DNA of 64,000 nt. Source: Silene conica. Its lineage: Eukaryota; Streptophyta; Magnoliopsida; Caryophyllales; Caryophyllaceae. A program made the translations under genes and the position numbers. Location: positions 20,177,247-20,241,246 of the forward strand of contig CM055319.2 in assembly GCA_029255685.2 (NCBI GenBank). The letters run 5' to 3'. The first letter of the stretch is position 1. Each line of letters opens with the position of its first letter. The notes beneath the pieces are model-generated. The model searched no databases. It had not been told where the DNA came from and saw nothing but the letters and a program-made list of their open reading frames with translations. Shown piece after piece: positions 23,246 to 35,411 of the stretch.

Positions 23246-26200
23246 CTAGATGGACTTTAAACCCATCCCGATTACTGACTTTAAAACCAAGTCCTTAGCT
23301 AATCCCTTCGTCAAGTGATCAGCTAAATTATGATATGTTCTCACGAAATCAACGGAAATAACTCCATGGGTAATTAGCTCACGCACCGCGCTATGTCTAA
23401 CACCAAGGTGTCTAGACTTTCCGTTGTAAACTTCACTATAAGCCTTAGCTAAAGTAGCTGAACTATCACAATGGATAGAGATAGGAGGAATAGGTCTTGG
23501 CCAAACCGGAATTTCATAAACCAAATTCCTTAACCATTCCGCCTCTTTACCGGCCGCAGCTAAAGCAATGAATTCCGACTCTATAGTCGAACTTGTTATA
23601 CAAGTTTGCTTCTTAGAAGCCCATGAGATAGCTCCTCCACCAAGTAAGAACACCCATCCACTAGTAGATGAATGATCCTCCATGTTGGTGATCCAACTAG
23701 CATCGGAATATCCTTCTAAAACCGAAGGAAATCCGACATAGTTCAAACCATAATCCATGGTTTGTTTCAAATACCTCAATACACGTTTTACCGCAATCCA
23801 ATGCTCAAGACTAGGATTACCTGTGTATCTACTCAACTTGCCAATGGCAAAGGCGATATCTGGTCTTGTGCTTGTCATAGCATACATCAAACACCCAATC
23901 ACTTAAGAGTACTCAAGTTGTGAAATAGCTTCACCTTTATTAGGCATAAGCTTAACACTAGGATCCATTGGAGTGTTAACCGGAGAACAATTTCCATGAT
24001 TAAATTTCTTTAACACTTTCTTAATGTAGTGAGATTGTGTCAAAGAGAATCCCATGTTCTCACGCTTGATCTTTATACCAAGTATCACATCCGCCTCACC
24101 CATGTCTTTCATGGCAAAACTTGATGACAAAAAGGCCTTAGTAAGGTCTACTTGACTTTGGTTGGTACCAAAGATCAACATGTCATCCACATATAGACAA
24201 ATAATGACTCCATTACCGTTGTCATCAAATTTGCTATACACACATTTATCCGACTGATTTAGTCTATACCCATTAGATAGAACAACCTCATCAAACTTGT
24301 GATGCCATTGTTTAGGAGCTTGTTTAAGTCCATACAATGATTTGATTAACTTACAAACCTTATGCTCATTACCGGGCATAATAAATCCTTCCGGTTGCTT
24401 CATATATACCTCCTCTTTAAGCTCACCATTCAAGAACGCCGTCTTGACATCCATTTGATGGATCACTAGATTATTAATTGCAGCAAAAGCAATCAACAAT
24501 CTAATAGTAGTAATGCGAGCTACGGGAGCATAGGTATCGAAATAATCAATCCCTTCCTTTTGTCTAAAGCCTTGGATAACCAATCTAGCTTTAAACTTGT
24601 CGATGGAACCATCAACTTTCATCTTCTTTTTGAAGATCCACTTGCAACCCAATGGTTTACAACCACGAGGTAAATCCGCAAGCACCCAAGTGTTATTGCC
24701 CATTATGGAATCCATTTCATCATTCACAACCTCTTTCCAAAAGAAAGAGTCATGAGACCTCATTGCCTCATCAAATGTCTTAGGGTCCTCATCAATGTGA
24801 AAACGATATGGATAATAGTTTTCACATCCATCCCTTAAACATTCAACCAAATAGGTATGAAAATCGGGACCAAAGAACTTAGCAATCTTTTTCCTCTTAC
24901 TCCTACGAATTTCAGGTGTTACCTCTTGAGTTGTGACATTGTCACTTCCCTCAATAGCTCCACTAGAACTAGGTACTAGATCCTTTGGCTTCGGCATTGA
25001 TGAGAAACGACTCTCATCAAATATCGCATCCCTTGACTTTATTACAGTGTGAACCGAAACAGAATCATTAGGTTCAATTACATAGAACCTATAAGCCTTT
25101 GAATGCGCAGCATATCCAATGAATATGCAATCGATGCCCCTTTCCCCCAAGGTTTTAATCTTGGGATCGGGTAGTCTTACAACAGCCCGACAACCCCAAA
25201 CTCGAAGATAATTCAAGCTTGGTTTCTTTTTGTACCAAAGTTCATATGGAGTATCTTTATTCCTTTTATTAGGAATCCTATTTAACAAATAGCAAGTACG
25301 CCGTCAACATGGCTTCACCCCAAAATCCGTCACTCAAACCCGAGTAAGACAACATGGAATTAACCATTTCTTTTAAGACTCTATTATTTCTTTTCGTTAC
25401 ACCATTTAAGTGTGGTGTATAGGGAGGAGACACTTCATGAATGATACCACTTGACTCAAAATACAATGGGTCATAATATTCACCACCTCTATCAGAACGC
25501 AACCTTTTAATCAAACCCGATTGTTGCAATTCCACTTCATTTTTAAAAACCTTAAACTTATCAATTGTCTCATCTTTAGCATGAAGTAAATATATGTAAC
25601 AAAACCGACTATAGTCATCAATGAAAGTCACTACATATTTTTTACCACCTAAAGATGGATAATTGCGAAAATCACATAAATCACTATGAATAAGTTCAAG
25701 CACATGTGAAATCCTAGATACATTACCAAATGATTGCCTTGTGATTTTTGTCAACATACAAGTATTACACTTATTAATGTTCATGTTAAAAGATGGAATT
25801 AGACCATCTTTAGACATAGATTTCAATCTTTTATAATGTACATGTCTTAGTCTCACATGCCAAAGATATGAAGTATCATCCACAGAGGAAGCAATAAATA
25901 TGGAACTTTCATTTGGAACTACATTCAACATAAACATGCCATTACAAAAATATCCAAATCCAATAAACACACTATGTTTAGATAAAATATATTTATTAGA
26001 TTCATACACTTGCTTATAACCAAGTTTACATAAACAACTACCAGATACAAGGTTTTTTCTAATTCCGGGTACATGCAATACTTTATTTAAATTTACAACA
26101 TTTCCGGAACTAAATTCCAACACCACCGTGCCACGACCAACAATAGGAGCGGTAGACTCGTTGCCCATATAAAGAACGGATCCATCCTTCACTAGTTCAT

Positions 26201-27239
26201 AATCCTTGAACCAATGTCGATCCTTGCAAACATGATTGGTTGCACCCGAGTCTATCCACCATGCCACTACATCATCCTGCACATAAAATGCTTCAGAAAT
26301 TAGTGGTACATAATTCACAACCGAACTAAAACCAAAGTCTAAAATCTGACCTTGATTAGTGGGTGGACCTTGGTCATTAGACCCTTGTCCTCTTTGGCTA
26401 GTACTTGCACCCTTATTCTTTTTGTGCTTCCTAACCTTGCAATTTGCTTTCAAATGTCCGGTCTTTCCACAAATCCAAAAAGCACCTTTTGGTGCCTTAT
26501 TGGACTCATCATTGGTGTTGTTAAAAGAGCGTTTTTTACCCTTAAACTTGTTAGTGGAACCATCTCCCTTTTCCATCATATTGACAGAAGAAGATCCCAT
26601 AACATCCTTCCCTTTAGCCTTGCCACCATCTTGCACCCTTAGAGATTCCTCTATGCGCAAATGGCTACCAAGTTGAATAAGACTCAACTCTTCCTTTTAG
26701 TGTTTGAGCATGTGTTTAAAATCCTTCCATGAAGGAGGCAACTTGTCTATGATACTAGACACCGAAATAGATTCATCCATTTCCATCTTTTGTTGTGCAA
26801 ATTGCCCCAAAATCCGAAGCAATTCATTATATTGTTCCATTACCGGTCTAGAATCAACCATCTTATAATTCATGAAATTTCCAACAAGGAACTTCTTACT
26901 AGAAGCATCCTCATCCATATATTTAGACTCAAGTTGATTCCACAAATCTTTAGCGGACTCTACATTTTGATAAATGTCGAAAAGAGAGTCGGACATACCG
27001 TTCAAGATGTGACCGCGACATATGTAGTCATCATTTTCCCACTTGTTTCTTTTTCGTTGAATTTCCGCAAGAGTTTCATCTCCAACAATTTCCGGCATAG
27101 GAGTACTCAATACATACACAACCTTCAAAGCGGTGAGAAGGAAGTGCATCTTCTTTTGCCAACGACGGAAATCAACACCATCAAATTTCTTCAACTTTCC
27201 AAACTTGCTAGTCATCTCTTTGAGTGAATCAATTTCCAA
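23246..27239 (-). pseudogene. Copia gag-pol polyprotein, broken
   Basis: Domain order on the minus strand: gag (KFGKLKKFDGVDFRRWQKKM), zinc knuckle CWICGKTGHLKANC near 26480, aspartic protease WWIDSGATNHVCKD near 26265, GAG-pre-integrase YLWHVRLRHVHYKRL, integrase core with HSDLCDF and FIDDYSRFCYIYLL, reverse transcriptase with YVDDML near 24190, and RNase H ending near 23300. The protease-integrase-RT order defines copia. Three breaks: an in-frame TAA in gag at 26697-26699, a small indel shift near 25280-25290 in integrase, and an in-frame TAA at 23903-23905 between RT and RNase H. The first ATG in frame is at 27215. Confidence 0.95.
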
Positions 27240-27260
27240 ATGTAGAAAATACTCTAAGAA

Positions 27261-28003
27261 TGTTGTACTTTTGTATTACAAATATTACAAACATGTAAAT
27301 AATACAACCAAAGGCACTAAAAACAGAAATGAAAACAATATAAGACGGTAAATTACACCCAATCGAATCGTGTTGAACACACTCTCCTTAGAGTATTTCG
27401 ACCCTATTAGCCTTTTGGTATCACGAAATCTCTGTAGGATAAGACGATTTTTCTTTGTCTGAGGTAAGAACAAAGAACTTATAAAACAATAAGAGAATTT
27501 TTGTTATTACTAAGTTTTGTCAAAAACGAAACACAAGAAAAATGAAAAACAGGAACTTTGGTTCTCTGACATTTCTTTTCATATATTTGCATGGTTTATG
27601 GATAAGTTTCGGTTATAAGAAATATAACCAATCATTGGCAATCATTGGCAATCATAATAACTGCCGAATGTTAACTTCCCCATATATACTACATATAATT
27701 ACGTAATTCACGCATAAGTCCGGGGTCGTAACAATTCTTATTTTTTGCTTATTCGAATTTCGCTAAGTACGTATAAAATATACTTTCGCCCCGAGTATAT
27801 AATCACGATAGGGGTCATAATATATACTACGACAACACTATTAAATAGTGTCCCTTATCCATTATATACATGAACTCGATATACGATTACATGAGTATAC
27901 ACTCCGTATTCCCGACTCACATTATATCCATTACGAGCTCAAACCGTTTTGACATAAGAAACTCGAATGCACTTAAATGAACTTGTGATCAATATCACTA
28001 ACA
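27261..28003 (-). repeat. Copia 5' LTR
   Basis: 743 bp; upstream LTR for the minus-strand element. Contains a small local duplication of CAATCATTGG not in the 3' LTR. Confidence 0.93.
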
Positions 28004-28008
28004 TTATG

Positions 28009-28215
28009 TGTTGAGTACTTAGCAAATTCTTTGGGAAATTTCCGGTATTATTAAGGATGTGAATTAGACTTTCAATTATTTAATGAAGTGAAAATTCATT
28101 GATTTCATGAAGCCAATAAGGTTGCTGATTTTATGGTTTCTATTAAACATTCATGTCCAATTCTTTCGGCGTGGTTTGAAAGCCGGTGACTTCAACTTAC
28201 CTCTCTCATTCGAAA
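28009..28215 (+). pseudogene. LINE RNase H remnant, right part
   Basis: Continuation of the 21745-21978 remnant after the copia insertion. Translation reads FHEANKVADFMVS and ILSAWFESR, typical of the end of a LINE RNase H domain, with in-frame stops. Confidence 0.5.
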
Positions 28216-28358
28216 AGATGAGATAGGTTAGTCGTAAGCTAAAGGATCGGCCTAGTTTTCTTACCTTACAAAAATGTGCTAGAAGGTTATTATTTTTATT
28301 TTTGTAGTTCTATTATTCAACCGTCTATTTTTCGATCATAATGCGCGTTTAAATAGAG

Positions 28359-28368
28359 CTATAAATAG
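28359..28368 (+). promoter_or_regulatory. Candidate TATA box for the eight-Cys gene
   Basis: CTATAAATAG, about 290 bases before the ATG at 28656. It would imply a 5' UTR of about 260 bases, or a leader intron. Confidence 0.3.
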
Positions 28369-28655
28369 AAATTTGAGAATTAAAATGTATTGTACTATTA
28401 TTGATGAATTAACCTCTATTTCTCTCCTTAATGCCAAAAAAAACTATTTATCTCCTCTAGTTACGCTAATTAAATTTCATTTCCCACTTTTTTCTTGGTG
28501 TACTTGAAAGCGTAAAATCATTTTTGTACCGCAAATTCGTGTGTTTCAATTATCATTCATTTAACCGTCTTAAATAGCCTTCATAATTCCTTTGCAAACA
28601 AATCAACCTCATTTTTTTTAGAAAACCACAATAAGTTAAAAAAATAAAATAAAAA

Positions 28656-29069
28656 ATGATCATGAGTTTCAGCAAAAAACATGATACAACCATCCTCCTT
28701 CTTACTATCCTCCTCTTAACAGCCTCCACTCCCACCCTTGCAGTGCGACCTGATCCAGATGAAACCACACCTTTGGAAGTAGTCCAAGATGGAAACAGTA
28801 ACGAAGGTGGCAGTTTAGGCGGAGAGACACGTGGATTTGGTGCTGGGATTGGGTTCGGATTTGGAGGCCCAACTGGGGAGCAAACCGAGGGTGGCGACTA
28901 TAGGCCTAGCACAGTATGTCAAAACCAGGGACCATGCTACATGATGAAGCTGACATGCCCGGATAATTGCTTGCCATCGATTAGTAGGTCTGCCTTTGGT
29001 ATCAGTGCAGGTGGTGGTGGCGGCGGCTGCACTATGGATTGCGATACAAATTGTGTAGCTTATTGCTAA
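28656..29069 (+). CDS. Secreted glycine-rich eight-cysteine protein, 137 aa
   Basis: A single exon. The N-terminus has a short basic segment, a hydrophobic core (TTILLLTILLLTA) and a cleavage region near STPTLA, so it is probably secreted to the cell wall. The mature part has an acidic spacer, a Gly-rich stretch (GFGAGIGFGFGGP) and eight cysteines spaced C-5-C-6-C-3-C-19-C-3-C-3-C-3-C, with a G6 run before the last four. This matches a plant family of small Gly/Cys-rich secreted proteins known to me only as uncharacterised. A second ATG two codons downstream could also start it. The cysteine pattern differs from defensins and snakins. Function unknown. Confidence 0.85.
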   Translation: MIMSFSKKHDTTILLLTILLLTASTPTLAVRPDPDETTPLEVVQDGNSNEGGSLGGETRGFGAGIGFGFGGPTGEQTEGGDYRPSTVCQNQGPCYMMKLTCPDNCLPSISRSAFGISAGGGGGGCTMDCDTNCVAYC

Positions 29070-29583
29070 TGATAAATCACATCGTTCTCTTCTGGTTTTA
29101 AATTGTTTTTGATCATTTTTGTTATCGATAAATGTAGGAATAGAGTGCAAGTTAGAATAAATTTCTTTTGGGAATCACTTGGTAGTGTAGTTACAAATAC
29201 ATAGACAGTTAAAATGCAAGGTAACCTGTGGTTCCCCCCAACAAAATTACGTATTAGATCGTGCTAACTATAAAAATAAGACTCGGCCTCGCTGGTAACC
29301 TGTGGCTTCCTTGACACACAAATCAAAAACTAAAACTATCGGCTGAAAAATAAATTTGTACATCTTCGATTCAATCAGTAAAAAAAGAAATCCAACAATG
29401 GAAATGTACGAACAAGAAATTATATACCTAACCCGCTTAAGCCAACCCTCAAAAGTACAGTTTATCCGCCAACATAATTGTGAAAAATACCATGATATAT
29501 ATAGCATGTATTGAAAAGAAATGTCGAACTCAAAGTAAATGGGTTCTCTACCATGCACAATATCGATATTATTGACTCCGTTC
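29070..29583. other. Convergent 3' ends
   Basis: Holds the 3' UTRs of the eight-Cys gene (plus) and the SCAMP gene (minus). No further gene seen. Confidence 0.5.
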
Positions 29584-32500
29584 TTAAAAAGCAGCTCTCA
29601 TAGCTCCTCTTGCAGCCTCCTGCCTCATTTGTGTCCCCTTCCCGCTTCCCCGGAAATACATGTACACTTGCTGCAAATTGATACATTGATGCCTAGTGTA
29701 AGGGGGCAGTAAAAGCTTAAAAAATGTGGAAAGTGAGATTATAATTAGGAGAAAAACCTGTATGACCCATACGCTCAGCAGCGACTCAAGGCAGAATAGG
29801 CCGAAACCAATGAAGTAGAAAATCTGAACCAAAAACATTCGATTAAAACCAAGTAAGATTTTAAGTGATCTACATCATCCTGACAAAGATGGGGGAGGGG
29901 TGCATGAGGAAAAGAAATAAATCTTACCCCAACTAAAGCATTGCCGCTAATTAGATCGATCGCTGGAAGGATACCACTGTTAGAAAGGGAAAATATAATA
30001 ATCAAACACTCAAACAAAATCCTGGTTTTGAGAATCTCATTTAACATAATAATCATGGCAATGCCACGTCTTCAAAGATCATAATAAAATTGTATGACAA
30101 AGCCAATGTGAAATTACTTACGCTAGAGATTTCCCTTTAAAGAAGATAGGAGGAGCGACAGCAGCAAAGATGACAAAGCCAATGTGAATCTGCATCAAAA
30201 GGGGTAATATCATAAAACAGAGTAACTAAATGTGTCTTTATAGAGTTGGAAAGCGATAAGCCTGAGAAAAGTAAAATTTTTACCAAGTAAAACAAGAAAA
30301 ACCATCCAAAGTTCATAGCACTATCGGTCCTGCAGAGAAAGGGTTCCAAAATATTACCAGCTGATCGTTGTAATGAAATATAATTTTCATAGTAAGCACT
30401 CAGTAATTTCACAACACACCTGAAAGCCCTGTAAAGTGGGCGATACCACAAGACATACGCACAAGGGACACCAGATATGAAGTAGATAATAGCAAGGAAC
30501 CAAATTGTCCCATCTGATTGAACACAAAAAACATTTCTTGAATTAGAATGCCCACACTTCCTTCCAACGTCAAATATGAACATGTGAATCAGCAAAAGAG
30601 CGGACAAGTATCAACACAATAAGCTTACCTCCACCCTTTATCCAAGCTGTAGTAACTGCTACAAAATTCCAGGTGAGGCATAGCGTTAACCCTGCACATA
30701 ACCATATCCTCATTTATTTTGAACCACAGCCAGCATTACATTTTGTGTTATCACACATTCACACATCAAGCAGGTCCTATGCATGATGAAGAAAACCGAA
30801 CTCATTTATTTGTACCCTCACCCAACCGACCTGTAACCCAATTGTTCAAAAGCATATCCGTTAGATCCTCTCACATGGCAAGGTAGAAGGGGTTGGAACT
30901 TGGAAGTATGAAACCTCACCCCAGCGTCAATAACACTAAAGGTTGTTCAGTAATGACACATTTTGAACATTGCACTAAGAATTGCAAACATTTTGCTTCA
31001 CTCCAGCCTGAAGCAGAATCAGATAATTGTGAGTGTTGGTCCCCATTGACTAAAAGCAATAATTTCAAACCATTCATTTTGGAAAAATTTCGAGGCTAAA
31101 GTTAAGATAATAAGCAGCTGATGTACATTTACAGGATATAGAAAGACTGCACTTAATGGAACTACACTGAAGTTGAAAGTCATCGGAAGAAGAGATGTAA
31201 AAGCATGATAATTATTTGAAAATTTCCACCCAAATATCCACCGGCTAGTGTATTGGTTCTAAACCTGAAGACGTCACAAAACAAGCTGCTAAATAATTTC
31301 ACGCACTACGCCAAAAATAAAGCTAGGAAAGAATAATACAGCAAACAAATTAAAAAGGTTTAACACAGCCTATTTGTTAAGGACCTCTTATAAGGGTCGT
31401 AATTTACGTAATAAAAACAGACTCAGATGAGAATAACATACCTAGAAGTGTAGCAAATGCAGAGTAACATAACCTCTGGAGATGAACAGGTATTTCATTA
31501 CCAATATCATGATGGATGATTGGGAAAAATGGAGGCCAGTTCTTCTCCTCGATAACGATTCCAGCTGCATATGACAAGTGAATTTAGGTCTAAGGCGCAA
31601 AAGAGAAGAACAAGAAGATTACGACCTCTGCAAATAACTAATAGAGGAAACACCCACGGAGCTGATATCTTAAAGACGGTATCAGGCAGAAAATCTGCAC
31701 AATGCGCCTTGTAAAATAACAAATTCAATCTTACCAGACCACCACATTGAAGCAACAAGCAACTCATTTTTATCCCCTGGAAGGTGACCAGCGGGAAGTA
31801 GGTTCCATACCCCCCATACAGATCTAAAATAATAGCTCATGCGCAGAAGCTCTGTCAATATATACCTCGTTGTGCGGCATCTTCTTTCCGCTTAAGTGCC
31901 TACATAGTTTCAAGAAAATTATTCGATCATAAGATGGCAATGAAAAATAATTGAAACCTTAGAATAATTAAAGCCCTTTTAGGATGTGAATATCACATGC
32001 CATATCATGTCTACATGCAATTATGCATATGTGAGTTGTAACACAAGTACATTCCCCGGTATGCTACAAAGAGAACCATAAACCTTCAAACCAGTAAAAT
32101 CCATGGCTCAAAAAACACATTGTCTTGGCAAGAACTTGCAAACATAATTACCTCCTCTCTCTTTCTCAATTCAGCCTCTTTTGCCTGAAGCTCTATCTCT
32201 TTCTTCTTTAAATCCTACATTTGAAGGACAAAATAATAAACAAACTAAGCCATGCGTAACAGCGTAAGCAGAATTAATACTGACTAGAAGTTATCAGTTT
32301 AGCCATAATAAGGATGAAATAAATTTGTTTTAAACCGTATTAAGTTCTAACCCTAGCCACACCACTTTCCCTCCCTTCTCTCTGGAAATACCTCAAAAAA
32401 CTCCCATTCATCTAGGTTATATCATTCACCATATTTTGGTGGTGATAAGTTTCTTTTACATATCATTATGTAGTTATATGTTACCAAAAGAAAAGTCTCA

Positions 32501-35160
32501 TTATACGAGAATTTCTTCCCATCTCATGATGGGTTTCTTCGCTCAGCATGCGAGTACTCTTCCCACCTACTGATAGGTTTCAAATAATTTGTAGTAGCAG
32601 TAGTATGTCTGATTTTCAGGTACAAGCAGTTAGGTCAGACAAAATGCGTCCTCTTCGTAACTATGTCACATCTAAAGACACCATCGTCGAAGGTTGTAAG
32701 AAGAAACAGTGATAAAATAGCAGAAGCGAATTCATTCAATTCAGTGACCGTAGCATTAAGAAGTTGTTTTGTTTGATTTAGACCAATCTGTATTTCAACA
32801 ATTTCGTCGTTCGAAGACATGGCATTTAATTAATGAATCGGCCTTCCACCCAAAAAAAGAAAACCTAATTACGCAGAACTATGAAAAGAGAACAGATATA
32901 ATAGATATCAGACAACATTCAACAACAAAAAATAGACACAGCTACCTTTCCCGAATCGAGGGGGATATCAACAGTTGCTGTAGGATTATAGAAGTCAGCA
33001 GGCTCAGGTGATATGTTTGAGTTCGAGGCTGGAGCAACACTTCCAGGATTCTGTAAGCAAAAAACAACAGTACATATCAATAGTGTAGAGCAATAGAACT
33101 CCACTACGTCCTCGAAGGCTCCCATCAACGAGGGAGATCACATGCAGGCAACAACTTTAAATTCAAGTATTCATGTGATTAAAGCTCATAAGTAAACTTC
33201 AAAGGCAACCAAAATATCACAACCCATGATAAATGGGACATAATTCCTTTAATTATCCAAAGTGCAACATAAGTAGACTGGACTAGCTGCAGACCTTCAG
33301 GGCTCTCAAATCATTGTACCATAGGTTTATGGTGACCGTAGAATATGTACACATTGTTTTAAGGCGCCAAACATGACATATTATTGTTGTTATAAGTGAA
33401 CTGGACCCATATAACTACTCTCGAAAGAATTACACAGCAGCACATGTGCCTTCAATTTTCTCTCCAATGGAAGAAAGTGCCGAAATCACACGAAGATAAT
33501 CATGATCAGAAAAGGATAAAGATTAAGTGCTCACAGTCATATAAAAGGCTCCGGCACCATAGTTGGGTTGACTTGAAGACTTGGGCTTTCCTCCTTGCTG
33601 TTCATAAGAGAGCAAAAGTTATATATTACTCTGTATATAGATATAGAAAACCTCCTTTCAAAATGCTGCTAAAATGATTTAAGCAAAATGAGTCATCATC
33701 AACAACATCAGACCATAATCCTATAAGCAAAATGAGTCATCAACAACATCAGACCTTAATCTTATAAGCAAAATGAGTCATCTTTAAAAGGATTGTTAAG
33801 AAAATTTCTAGCCCATGTAAAATCGTATGTAGTTGGCTAAGCAGAAGAAACACTACAGTGCGTAGTGGCTTCATTTTGAACTGCCACCCTATTAGCATGT
33901 TTGGTGCAAAGTAGTCCAACGATATAAAGAATGTACAAAAATACAGAAGCTGCAGTGGCACAGTGATATAAGTTAAAGGTCCCATGTTCAAGTATTCTAT
34001 TGAGATAATAAGGCTAAATAAAATTATAATCTTCAATTATTCTAAAGCTTCAATATATGTAGGCTTGCATAGTCACATTTTTGGAAACTTTGCTGACAGC
34101 CTTTATTGAAAGCCAGAATTCCCATAAATCCTACCATTTTCAAATGTTGCGGATAAAAACGAATGACACGCTTTAAAATTGTCCATCAAAACACAAACAG
34201 TTGAGGAAAATATCCGGACTTCCAAGTGCCAAATCTAATGACAAAACAAAGCATTGATAGCATGGTTTAGGTTTGAAGGGTCAATCCTAAAACCCAAATG
34301 TTGACATGGAAGATAGTTTGTTCTCCTACTAAGATGCCAGCATTATTTGTATGCAACCCGATAAGAGTTGTGCAAACTATAACCTGTTCACCAATCCGAA
34401 TCTAACACCAAACCGCGTAATAGTGCACGACAAGGAACTACGGAAAAGACTAACTCTCAAAATTCTCACATACATAATCAGCAAGTTCTCATCATCTCAA
34501 ACCCAAGAATAAAAATCAACAGGCTCTTGAAATCCAAACCCATTAAGACTGCAATAACGGAGTATGATCCGACATGAGCGTGGATCTCATCATCAGGGGA
34601 ATATATCACATTCCAACCACTTCCATTTCTTCAATGAAGTACTTATAATGTCAAATTGCATGACAATAGAGTGTCACAAAAATCAAAAGCTTTTCCTCGA
34701 AAGTTAACTGAATAACATGAACATCAGCATTGCCCAAATCATATGATCCAACTCAACCAACCATCTTTTAAGGGTCTTCTACTAGATTGTAACCCAAAAT
34801 TTCAATAAAACTCACTTCATTTCATGTACATTATTAAATCATACATCAAAAAAGTTGCAATTTTTCCTATTTCTTTACATCAGACTAACAATAATAATCA
34901 ACAAAGTAATCCATCACTCCACTTAGATTGACTGAAAGATGACTGAAAACTAATCCCGATCTGACAAATTAAAACATCAAACATCAAAACCCCACTAATC
35001 CCAGGAACTAAAAATCAGAATGTATATAAGATTCAATAACAAAAACTAAAACTTTAATAAATCAAACAAAGGGCTAAAAAGGGTTTATGAAGATGCTTAC
35101 AGAAAAGGGATTAACTTCTTCCTCCTCCTCAAAAGGATTTGGATCATAACGTCCTGCCAT
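29584..35160 (-). CDS. Secretory carrier-associated membrane protein (SCAMP), 306 aa
   Basis: Four-span membrane protein of the trans-Golgi, secretory vesicles and plasma membrane, acting in exo- and endocytosis. Thirteen exons join in phase: 35101-35160, 33535-33597, 32946-33050, 32152-32214, 31866-31899, 31442-31564, 30629-30691, 30420-30513, 30284-30329, 30122-30189, 29928-29976, 29758-29823, 29584-29670; 307 codons with stop. The start [20 protein letters not shown] carries the N-terminal NPF repeats, which bind EH-domain proteins. A Lys/Glu coiled coil follows ([20 protein letters not shown]), then [13 protein letters not shown], four hydrophobic segments with the conserved [17 protein letters not shown] between the second and third, and a basic tail ending ARGAMRAAF. 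Intact. The 5' leader is CT-rich; a transposon nest begins about 250 bases upstream of the start codon. Confidence 0.96.
33681..33781. repeat. Short tandem repeat in SCAMP intron 1
   Basis: Two and a half copies of a 45-48 bp unit containing AAGCAAAATGAGTCATC and AACAACATCAGACC. Confidence 0.8.
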
Positions 35161-35411
35161 TTTGCTTTTTTTTGTTTTTACTGTTACAAAATAATTTCGC
35201 AATAAAATCCCAGTAACAAATCTCAAATTATCAAGTGATAGAAATAGAGAGAGAATGAGAGGTTGATTAAAGGGGAAGGAAAGGAAGAGGAGAAAAAAAA
35301 TGTGAAAGTGCACCAAAAATGAAGCAGATAGTGTTCAAAGTCGGTAGGATATTGAAGTTTTTGGGTAATTTTGGGGTTTTTTTGGTTCACAAGGGATTTA
35401 TTTTGTTTCTT
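35161..35411 (-). promoter_or_regulatory. SCAMP 5' UTR and short proximal promoter
   Basis: About 250 bases between the SCAMP start and the LINE tail. On the minus strand it has a CT-rich leader (CTCCTCTTCCTTTCCTTCCC), common in plant housekeeping genes. No clear TATA box. Host sequence ends at the T run near 35410. Confidence 0.4.

Larger units (their letters stand above)
21979..28003 (-). mobile_element. Ty1/copia LTR retrotransposon, full length but inactive
   Basis: Two LTRs of 740 and 743 bp that begin TGTTG and end TAACA, flanked by the direct repeat TTATG (21974-21978 and 28004-28008). Coding is on the minus strand. By eye the LTRs differ at roughly 15 bases plus two small indels, about 98% identity. 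A purine tract (complement of 22719-22737) adjoins the left, 3' LTR. A primer binding site next to the 5' LTR is not evident: only about 45 bases separate the LTR from gag. Confidence 0.93.

Noticed and set aside
26352-27227. Plus-strand ORFs over 26352-26676 and 26790-27227
   Set aside because: They are antisense shadows of the copia gag and zinc-knuckle region.
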